The notes beneath the pieces are model-generated. The model did not search any database. It had not been told where the DNA came from and saw nothing but the letters and a program-made list of their open reading frames with translations. A DNA stretch of 64,000 nt from Chamaesiphon minutus PCC 6605 (GTDB lineage Bacteria > Cyanobacteriota > Cyanobacteriia > Cyanobacteriales > Chamaesiphonaceae): positions 930,001 to 994,000 of the forward strand of contig NC_019697.1 in the NCBI RefSeq assembly GCF_000317145.1. Direction: 5' to 3'. The stretch's first letter is position 1, and each line of letters starts with the position of its first letter. Made by a program: the position numbers and the translations under genes. Shown piece by piece: positions 16,300 to 24,300 of this stretch.

Positions 16300-17586
16300 A
16301 TGGACGGTAGGATGAAACAAAACTCATTGAAATTTTTGGCACTAGTCATCGCGATCGCCATCTGGACGATCGCGTGCCAATCGATCCGGCTCCCGGAGAT
16401 TGCCACCACCGCAGCCCCCGTCACGATTAAACTCAGCGGGTGGACGGCAAGTCCTGTCGAGCAAAATTTATTAAAAAAATTGCTGCGAGATTTTGAAGCC
16501 CAGCATCCAGAGATCGCGGTTAAGTACGAAGCAATTAACGACCAGTATATGGACGTCATTAAAACTCGTTTAATTGGCGAAGCTGCTCCCGATGTTTTTT
16601 ATTTAGATGCACTAGAAGCTCCCTTTTTGATGAGTCAAAAAGTATTAGAACCGCTAGATACTTATCTTACTCCTAAATTTGATGTCGCCGACTTTGAGGC
16701 AACTTTAATTAACAGTTTTAAGTACGATCGACATCTTTATGGCTTGCCCAAAGATTATTCTACTTTATCGTTATTTTACGATCGTCAAGCATTTAAGGCC
16801 GCCGGATTGACTAGTCCGCCGACTAATTGGGAGCAGCTACGTAATTATTCCCAACAGTTGACATTAGATCGAAATCGAGATGGCAAAATCGATCGATACG
16901 GCTATGGCGTCATCCCAGAATTAGCCCGTCAAGCTTATACAATCGGTGCATTTGGCGGACGACTGGTGGAAGAGAACGGTCGTGCTGCCTTTGCTTCAGA
17001 GGCAGGTTTAAAGGGCTTAGAATCGATCGTCGAGCAATACCAAAAAGAGCGAACTTCTGCTCAAAAATCTGACGTGGGCACGAACTCGGGTAGCGAAATG
17101 TTAGGACAAGGTAAAGTCGCGATGGCGATCGAAGGCAACTGGGCGATTCCTTATTTACAAGAAACTTTTCCTCAATTAGATTTTGCCACAGCCGAAGTAC
17201 CGAGCATCAATAACAAAAAAGGTACAATGGTATTTACCGTGGCCTATGTGATGAATCAACGATCGCAGCATAAAGCCGCAGCTTGGCAACTTATTTCCTA
17301 TCTCACAGGCAAAGAGGGGATGTCCAAGTGGACGAGCACGGGGATTGCTTTACCATCGCGGCAATCTGTCGCCCAAAAATTAGGTTACCAGCAAGATCCC
17401 TTGCGATCGCCATTTGTGGCGGGGGTGGAGTATGCGATGCCGTGGCAAGCAGGTAAATATCCCGCCGCGATCGTCAATAATTTTGACAACCAATTTCTTA
17501 GTGCCATGCTCGGACAACAACCCTTGCCACAGGCGATGTCGAAGGCACAAGCGGATGCCAATCGACAGATTAAATCGATCGAATAA
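16300..17586 (+). CDS. Sugar-type ABC transporter substrate-binding lipoprotein
   Basis: A 428-residue family-1 extracellular solute-binding protein (MalE/UgpB type). The N-terminal hydrophobic segment ends in IAC, a lipobox-like site with Cys at about residue 26, so it is probably membrane-anchored on the periplasmic side. Motifs such as APDVFYLDALEAPFL, YDRHLYGLPKDYSTLSLFYD and AMAIEGNWAIPYL are typical. It likely delivers an oligosaccharide or polyol to the two permeases encoded next. An alternative ATG at 16312 (MKQNSLKF) would give a more usual signal. No ATPase gene lies nearby, so a shared MsmK/UgpC-type ATPase would be needed. Confidence 0.9.
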   Translation: MDGRMKQNSLKFLALVIAIAIWTIACQSIRLPEIATTAAPVTIKLSGWTASPVEQNLLKKLLRDFEAQHPEIAVKYEAINDQYMDVIKTRLIGEAAPDVFYLDALEAPFLMSQKVLEPLDTYLTPKFDVADFEATLINSFKYDRHLYGLPKDYSTLSLFYDRQAFKAAGLTSPPTNWEQLRNYSQQLTLDRNRDGKIDRYGYGVIPELARQAYTIGAFGGRLVEENGRAAFASEAGLKGLESIVEQYQKERTSAQKSDVGTNSGSEMLGQGKVAMAIEGNWAIPYLQETFPQLDFATAEVPSINNKKGTMVFTVAYVMNQRSQHKAAAWQLISYLTGKEGMSKWTSTGIALPSRQSVAQKLGYQQDPLRSPFVAGVEYAMPWQAGKYPAAIVNNFDNQFLSAMLGQQPLPQAMSKAQADANRQIKSIE

Positions 17587-17589
17587 ATA

Positions 17590-17682
17590 GGTAATGGGTA
17601 ATGAAGATCGAAAGGACGCTTGCGTCCACTATTCACTATTCACTATTCACTATCCCCTATCCCTTATCCCCTATCCCCTGAC
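17590..17682. repeat. Heptamer short tandem repeats (STRR-like)
   Basis: GGTAATG occurs twice at 17590-17603. Eight consecutive 7-mers run from 17627 to 17682: CACTATT three times, CACTATC, CCCTATC, CCTTATC, CCCTATC and CCCTGAC. Degenerate heptamer arrays of this kind are characteristic of many cyanobacterial genomes. They lie between the binding-protein stop and the first permease start. Confidence 0.8.
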
Positions 17683-17703
17683 TGTCGCACAAAGTCTAAT
17701 ATT

Positions 17704-18612
17704 GTGAATCGGTTGAAAATACAAAGACAAAAAGCGCGATCGAATGTTGTCGAAAACTTAGCTGGGTATCTATTCATGATGCCTGCGATGTTGGTTATCG
17801 GCACATTTGTCATACTGCCGATCGGGTGGGCAATATTCCTATCCTTGCACAAAGTGCGACTGCTAGGTGGTATCGATTTTCAGTTTATTGGACTTGGCAA
17901 TTTTAGCCAGCTATTTGACGACGAACGAGTCTGGATCGCGCTCAAAAATACCGCAATTTATGTTGCAATGGTCGTGCCAGCTCAAACTTTATTGGCATTG
18001 ATTTTAGCTGTAACTCTCAACTCAGGGATTCGCGGAAAAAATTGGTGGCGGATTCTATACTTTTTACCGACAGTGACTTCTTCGGCGGTATTAACTTTGA
18101 TTTTTATGTGGATTTATAATACCAATGGACTGCTCAACGATCTGCTGAATTGGTTGAAATTACCTACTTATAATTGGTTGGGCGATCCGGCAGTAGCACT
18201 CCCAGGAATCGCGCTGATGAATATTTGGTCTACGGCACCATTTTATATGGTAATTTATTTGGCAGCGTTGCAAGATGTCCCTCAACTTTTATACGAAGCG
18301 GCAGAATTAGATGGTGCTAATAGTTGGCAGCAGTTTCGCTATATTACCCTGCCGATTCTCAAACCAGTGACCTTTTTTGTGATGGCGATCGGGACGATCG
18401 GGACATTTCAATTATTCGACCAATCATACATTTTTTCTGGCGGCACTGGAGGACCAAATAATGCCACGCTGACGGTAGTACTACTAATTTATCAGTCGGT
18501 ATTTCGTAACTTGCAAATGGGGTATGGCGCGGCGATCGCGTGTTTATTGTCAGTGGCGATCGTCATCCTGACTCTAATGCAGCGACGGTTATTTGGAGGC
18601 GAACGGACGTGA
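17704..18612 (+). CDS. Sugar-type ABC transporter permease (MalF/UgpA type)
   Basis: A 302-residue permease with six predicted helices. The first reads GYLFMMPAMLVIGTFVILPIGWAI. The EAA loop is clear: YEAAELDGANSWQQFRYITLPIL. I chose the GTG at 17704 (VNRLKIQRQKARS) because upstream in-frame sequence (from 17620) is encoded by heptamer tandem repeats (SLSPIPYPLSP) and looks non-genic. The gene follows the binding protein and overlaps the next permease by four bases, so the three form one importer operon. Substrate probably a sugar or sugar alcohol. Confidence 0.9.
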   Translation: MNRLKIQRQKARSNVVENLAGYLFMMPAMLVIGTFVILPIGWAIFLSLHKVRLLGGIDFQFIGLGNFSQLFDDERVWIALKNTAIYVAMVVPAQTLLALILAVTLNSGIRGKNWWRILYFLPTVTSSAVLTLIFMWIYNTNGLLNDLLNWLKLPTYNWLGDPAVALPGIALMNIWSTAPFYMVIYLAALQDVPQLLYEAAELDGANSWQQFRYITLPILKPVTFFVMAIGTIGTFQLFDQSYIFSGGTGGPNNATLTVVLLIYQSVFRNLQMGYGAAIACLLSVAIVILTLMQRRLFGGERT

Positions 18613-19442
18613 TAAATCTGCCACGAAGTTATGGGAAGATGCTCGTATATGTGGGATTGGTATTGTACGCGATCGTCACGCTAATTCCCTTTTTATGGGC
18701 ACTGTCAGCCTCTTTCAAACCGCTCTCAGAAATAGTCAGCGGCGAGAATACTTTTTTACCCAAAAATTTTACGCTCGACAATTACAAACAAATCTTTTTC
18801 CAAGAGCCATTATTTTTACGTTGGCTGTTTAATAGTGTTGTTATTGCAGTAAGTGTCACCGTCCTAAACTTACTATTTAATTCTATGGCAGGTTATGCCC
18901 TTGCGCGGCTGCACTTTCGGGGCAAACATTTTCTGTTCGTGCTCATTTTAGCTGTTTTGGCAGTACCAGCCCAGATCTCTTTGATTCCTACCTTTTTAAT
19001 TTTAAAATTGTTCGGCTGGTTGAATTCTTATCAAGGGACGATCGTGCCCAGCATGGTAAATGCCACATTTATCTTTATGATGCGGCAGTTTTTTGTTAAT
19101 TTTCCTAAAGAATTGGAGGAAGCTGCTGCCTTAGATGGGTTAACACCTTTTCGGATTTTTTGGCATATTGTTTTACCTTTAGCTAAACCAGCCCTAGCCG
19201 CACAGGCAGTATTTGTATTCATGGGGAGCTGGAATAATTTCTTATTGCCGATGACGATCTTATTCGATCCCGAAATGTTTACTTTACCTTTAGGCTTAAA
19301 CTCTTTTAAGGGTCAATATATCAGCTATTGGAACTATATTATGGCAGCTTCAATGGTGTTTACCTTGCCAGCACTCATTATCTACGCCTTTTTCAATCGC
19401 TATTTTATTCAAGGCGTTACCTTCACAGGTGGGAAAGGTTAG
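18609..19442 (+). CDS. Sugar-type ABC transporter permease (MalG/UgpE type)
   Basis: A 277-residue partner permease with six predicted helices. Its EAA loop reads LEEAAALDGLTPFRIFWHIVLPLAKP. I place the start at the GTG 18609-18611, which overlaps the TGA of the upstream permease (GTGA), giving VINLPRSYGKMLVYVG; the longer in-frame start at 18540 would put 23 non-homologous residues inside the previous gene. It heterodimerises with the upstream permease. The cluster ends here without an ATP-binding gene; the stop is followed by 180 bp without a gene. Confidence 0.9.
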   Translation: MINLPRSYGKMLVYVGLVLYAIVTLIPFLWALSASFKPLSEIVSGENTFLPKNFTLDNYKQIFFQEPLFLRWLFNSVVIAVSVTVLNLLFNSMAGYALARLHFRGKHFLFVLILAVLAVPAQISLIPTFLILKLFGWLNSYQGTIVPSMVNATFIFMMRQFFVNFPKELEEAAALDGLTPFRIFWHIVLPLAKPALAAQAVFVFMGSWNNFLLPMTILFDPEMFTLPLGLNSFKGQYISYWNYIMAASMVFTLPALIIYAFFNRYFIQGVTFTGGKG

Positions 19443-19624
19443 TAATTAGTTGATAGTTAAAGGAGAGGCTTTAAACCCTTACTATTCGTTAAAACTAATG
19501 TAAGGTGTGCGATCGCACACCCGGCACGACAGCCCGATCGTGGCAATCGATCGAATATTGCGGAAAATAATCGATCGCTATTGGAGCTAATAGTTAGATA
19601 TTTATTTTCATAGGGCGATCGATC

Positions 19625-20086
19625 GTGAAAGCATCTTCAATTAAATTTTCACTCAGCACTCTTACATTACTAAGTTTGGCAGCAGTCGCGGCTACTCCGA
19701 CATTAGCAACTTCACTTCAAGTTGCCGAAAATACCCCTAGTCAAATTCAAACCAACGACTCAGCCGAAAAAAATTTACCATTTTTTGCACGCTTCTTAGA
19801 AGGTCAACACCCAGAAGTAGTCGATAATAAAGTAGCTTTAACAGAATCTTCTACTATTCAAACACAACCATTAAATAGTCTCAGCGATCTAGGCAAAAAA
19901 GGCACGGTGACTACTCGCAAATATCCTTCTGATGCCGAAGATAATACTGGTGGTGGGACAGTTTCAACAATGAAATATCCCTCTGATGCCGAAGATAATA
20001 CTGGCGGTATAATTACAACTAAGAAATATCCCTCCGATGCCGAAGATAATACTGGCGGTAACCTATATCGTCGCCATCGTCGGTAG
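19625..20086 (+). CDS. Multi-core microviridin/graspetide precursor with signal-like N-terminus
   Basis: A 153-residue RiPP precursor starting at GTG 19625. Residues 52-59, PFFARFLE, are the conserved leader helix recognised by microviridin ATP-grasp ligases. Three near-identical core repeats follow: TTRKYPSDAEDNTGG (96-110), STMKYPSDAEDNTGG (114-128) and TTKKYPSDAEDNTGG (131-145). Aligned to the TxKYPSDWEE core, the Thr, Ser, Asp and first Glu used for two ester rings are kept, while the lactam Glu is Asp and the Trp is Ala. Residues 1-30 (MKASSIKF..SLSTLTLLSLAAVAATPTLA) look like a Sec signal peptide, unusual for this family. The tail is RRHRR. The cognate ligase is 190 bp downstream. Start and translation of the signal-like region need proof. 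Confidence 0.88.
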   Translation: MKASSIKFSLSTLTLLSLAAVAATPTLATSLQVAENTPSQIQTNDSAEKNLPFFARFLEGQHPEVVDNKVALTESSTIQTQPLNSLSDLGKKGTVTTRKYPSDAEDNTGGGTVSTMKYPSDAEDNTGGIITTKKYPSDAEDNTGGNLYRRHRR

Positions 20087-20121
20087 ACTGCGATCTGAAG
20101 TAAAAAAGCATCAGCCGCTAC

Positions 20122-20207
20122 CTAGCACTATGCGGCAGAAATTAACCAACCATTTCTTTCCCCGCTCCCCGCAAAATAGTAACCTTATTTACGCCGTAGA
20201 CTACTAG
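20122..20207. repeat. CTAGTA-type MITE, short copy (86 bp)
   Basis: Left end CTAGCACTATGCGGCAGAAAT and right end ATTTACGCCGTAGACTACTAG form imperfect terminal inverted repeats. The right 35 bp (AAAATAGTAACC...CTACTAG) match copies at 25930-25964 and 29356-29390. It lies between the RiPP precursor and the ligase gene and has no coding content. Confidence 0.65.
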
Positions 20208-20229
20208 CATTTCAACTATATATTCAGCT

Positions 20230-20250
20230 CCACCCTCCACCCTCTACCCT
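20230..20250. repeat. Heptamer tandem repeat (CCACCCT)
   Basis: CCACCCT, CCACCCT, CTACCCT in tandem, an STRR-like array just upstream of the ligase gene. Too short to interpret further. Confidence 0.55.
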
Positions 20251-20277
20251 CCAATCAGATTCAATGTCTAACAACTT

Positions 20278-21246
20278 ATGAGCGTCCTCATTATTACTCA
20301 CACCCAAGACAATGAAAGTATCGAGCTGGTGAGTCAAGCAATCGAACGGCGGGGGGAGATGGCGATTCGCTTTGATACCGATCGATTTCCGACGGAGGTG
20401 CAGTTAGACATCCTGTACAGTGGGGACGTCGAAAAACTGTTACTGCTTCAAGACGGACAACAATTCGATCTAGCTCGAGTCAGCGGTGTCTGGTATCGGC
20501 GGTTGAATGTCGGCGGCAAAATTCCGGCTCAAATGGACGAGCAATTTCGATATGCTTCGATTCAAGAATCGCGAGCCACGTTGTTTGGATTGATTACCAG
20601 TCTGCGCGCCTTTCATCTCGACTCGATTCCCGTCATTCGCCGAGTCGAAAATAAGCAGCTCCAACTGCGTGTAGCCAGAGAAATCGGGCTAGATACCCCC
20701 CGGACTCTAATTACCAATCAACCCGCCGCCGTGAAGGAATTTGCCCGCACCTGTGCGACAGGCACGATCGCCAAAATGATGGCTTCGTTTGCGATCTACG
20801 ACGATCGCGGACAAGAGCAAGTCGTCTTTACCAATCGCCTCTCAGATGCTGATTTAGAAAATTTAGACGGCTTAAAATTTTGCCCGATGACTTTTCAAGA
20901 ATTACTCCCCAAACAGGTGGAATTACGAGTGACGATCGTCGGCAAACAGGTATTTTGTGCGGCGGTAGATTCGCAAAAACTAGATAATGCCAAGCTAGAT
21001 TGGCGTAAAGAAGGAATTGCTCTAATTGATGCTTGGTATCCCTATCCTTTACCTAGCGATGTGGAAGCAAAATTATTGCAGTTTATGGAGTATTTTGGGT
21101 TAAATTATGGGGCGATCGATATTATTGTCACCGTAGACGGTCGCTATGTATTTTTAGAAGTGAATCCTGTCGGCGAATTCTTCTGGTTAGAACTGTATGC
21201 AGGTTTACCAATTTCTAAGGCGATCGCCGATTTATTATGTCGATAG
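20278..21246 (+). CDS. mvdD: MvdD/MdnC-type ATP-grasp peptide ligase
   Basis: A 322-residue ATP-grasp enzyme of the MvdD family, which forms the omega-ester bonds of microviridins by phosphorylating Asp/Glu side chains and joining them to Thr/Ser. It opens MSVLIITHTQDNESIELV and continues with RFDTDRFPTEVQL and GVWYRRL, all typical. The C-terminal ATP-grasp core has LNYGAIDIIVTVDGRYVFLEVNP and GEFFWLE, with Asp, Glu and Asn positions for Mg-ATP. Length agrees with the family (about 325). It follows a three-core precursor. No MvdC/MdnB lactam-forming paralog, N-acetyltransferase or peptidase-transporter gene is present in the window, so an ester-only product is predicted. Confidence 0.93.
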   Translation: MSVLIITHTQDNESIELVSQAIERRGEMAIRFDTDRFPTEVQLDILYSGDVEKLLLLQDGQQFDLARVSGVWYRRLNVGGKIPAQMDEQFRYASIQESRATLFGLITSLRAFHLDSIPVIRRVENKQLQLRVAREIGLDTPRTLITNQPAAVKEFARTCATGTIAKMMASFAIYDDRGQEQVVFTNRLSDADLENLDGLKFCPMTFQELLPKQVELRVTIVGKQVFCAAVDSQKLDNAKLDWRKEGIALIDAWYPYPLPSDVEAKLLQFMEYFGLNYGAIDIIVTVDGRYVFLEVNPVGEFFWLELYAGLPISKAIADLLCR

Positions 21247-21374
21247 ATAGATAGCAAATGTAGAAGATCTTCATAAATGGCTAAAATTGGCATGAAAGAT
21301 CCGTCTTGTGATTGATTTGGTAGATTGGCGATCGACAGTAAGCTGATTGCCAGGGCACTACAGGCAATTTTTCT

Positions 21375-24300
21375 ATGGGTGGATATCTTTCGAGTAGTCT
21401 TACCGATGACAAACTTAATTGTGCTGAAGCCGCAGAGGTGTTCGTTTTTCCCACGTCTTTTGCCCAGCAGCGATTGTGGTTTCTCGACAGGTTAGCACCA
21501 GGCAATCCCTTTTATAATGTCTCCACCGCACTGCGTCTCGAAGGTGCGATCGACTTTACCGCTTTAGAGCAGACATTTAACGAAATCGTCCGTCGCCACG
21601 AAACCTTACGTACTACTTTCGTTGTAGTAGATGGGCAACCCCTACAGGCGATCTCGCCGAGCCTGAGCATCCAGCTACCCCTTATCGATTTACGCAATTT
21701 CGAGAGCCAAGCACGCGAACTACAACTGCGGCAAATTGCCACCGCCGAGGCTCGACAGCCGTTCGATCTGACTACTGGGCCATTGCTACGCGTAAAGCTG
21801 CTACAGCTAGATGATGTCGAATATGTACTGTTGCTAAATTTCCATCACATTGTCGCCGATGGTTGGTCGATCGGCGTGCTAATTAGAGAACTAGGCATAT
21901 TATACAAAGCCTTTGCATCTGGAGATCGCCACCATAAAGCTTTTGCGCTCCTACCAGAACTACCCATTCAATATGCAGATTTCGCTCAATGGCAACGGGA
22001 ATGGCTGCAAGAATTAGATGTAAATGGTTGCTCGCCGCTGCAAACTCAGTTAGCTTACTGGCAGCATCAATTAGACGACATCCCGGTGCTAAATCTCCCC
22101 ACAGACCGTCCCAGACCCGCAGTGCCGAGCTATAAAGGTGCAAAACAGGTTTTAGAGTTATCGCCCTCTCTGAGTCAAGCATTAGAAGCACTGAGCTACC
22201 GCGAGGGCGTTACTTTGTTCGTGACGATGCTGACAGCGTTTGAGACTTTGCTCTACCGCTATACACAGCAAGAAAATATTGCCATCGGTTCGCCTATTGC
22301 CAATCGTAACCGCAGCGAATTAGAAGGGATAATTGGTTTTTTCGTTAATAGTTTGGTACTACGAACGGATTGTTCGGGGCAGCCGACGTTTCGAGAATTG
22401 TTGCATCGAGTGCGAGAGGTAACTCTGGGTGCCTATGCTCATCAGGACTTACCGTTTGAAAAGCTAGTAGAGGAGCTGCATCCAGAGCGAGATTTGAGCT
22501 ATCATCCGTTGTTTCAGGTGGCATTTAGCTTTCAAAATACGCCGATCTCTACACTAGAGTTGCCTGGAGTAACAGTGTCGCTACTCGATCTCGATGCTAC
22601 GACGACATCACAACGACTGGAAGTCGTTGCTAGTGATGCAAAGTCCGCCTACGCGGACTACGAGGACTGGGATTTGGAGTGTGTGAATAGTCCTGGCGAC
22701 TGCCATACCACAACTGCCAAGCTCGATTTAGAGTTCCATTTGTGGCAGGATTTGGGAAGTATCAAAGGACAAATGGTTTATAGCACCGATATTTTCGATG
22801 ATGTGACTATTACCCAAATGCTCGGACATTTTCAAACCTTGTTAGCAAGTATTATTGCTAATCCAGAACAGCGCATTTCCGCTGTGGCTATCCTGAGTGC
22901 GATCGAACGACAACAGCTATTAATCGATTGGAATGATACTAAAAAAGAGTACCCTAACGAGTGTTTTCATCAGTTATTTGAAGAACGAGTACGAGAAACT
23001 CCCGACGCGATCGCCTTAGTCTTTAACCAGCAGCAATTAACCTATCGCGATCTAAATATTTACGCCAATCAACTTGCCCATTGTTTGCAAGAATTGGGGA
23101 TTGTTCCCGATCGATTAGTCGGAATTTGTCTCGATCGATCGCCAGAAACAATCGTGGCGATCTTAGGTATTCTTAAAGCGGGTGGAGCATATCTACCTTT
23201 AGATCCCAGTCTGCCTCAAGAGCGTCTGAACTTGATGTTAGCAGATGCTGGAGTTTCAGTGTTAATAACTCGATCGCATTCAATCGCTCGATTTGAAAAT
23301 TTCTTGCAGCCAATTATCGATCTCGATCGAGATTCAGCATCTATTAGACAATACAGTCCAGAGAATCTAACTAATTGTGTCACATTAGATAACCTGGCTT
23401 ACGTTATCTACACATCTGGCTCGACGGGTCAACCGAAAGGCGTGGCGATCGAACATCGAGGATTGTCTAACTTAGCACAAGTTCAGATTGAGGTATTTAA
23501 TATTCAACCGAGTCACCGCATTTTACAATTTGCATCGTTAAGTTTCGACGCTTCGATTTTTGAGATTGTGATGGCATTGCAATCTGGTGCAACTCTTGAT
23601 TTAGCCACCAAAGAATCCCTATTACCGGGACGACCTTTGCTAGAATTATTGCGCGATCGAGCGATTACTCATGTCACCTTACCCCCCGCAGTATTAGCCG
23701 TTCTACCTTTAGCATCGCTACCAGCATTACAAACTATTATTTGTGCGGGCGAACCTTGCCCCGCAGATATGATTAACAGGTGGTGGCAACCTCAACGGCA
23801 GTTTTTTAATGCTTACGGACTGACTGAAGCAACGGTATGGTCTACTATTGCAGAAATTAAATCTACCAGCGCACAAATATCGATCGGGCGACCGATATCG
23901 AATACGCAAATTTATATATTAGATAAGCATTTAGAGCCAGTCCCGATTGGAATCGATGGCGAATTATACATCGGTGGTGACGGATTGGGACGAGGCTATA
24001 TCAATCGTCCCGAACTGACTGCCAAACATTTTATTGCTAATCCTTTTGACGACCGACAGGCAGCGCGACTCTACAAGACAGGAGACTTAGCTCGGTATCG
24101 ATCGCGTAGCGTCTTGTGTGGAGAATCGGATGGTAACATTGAATTTTTAGGTCGTAGTGACGATCTCGTAAAAGTTCGCGGCTTTCGGATCGAATTATCA
24201 GAAATAGAAACAGCGATCCGTCGATATCCACAAGTGCAAACAGTAGTAGTAATCGATCGAGACAATAGCTATGGAGACAAGTATTTAATTGCTTATATTG

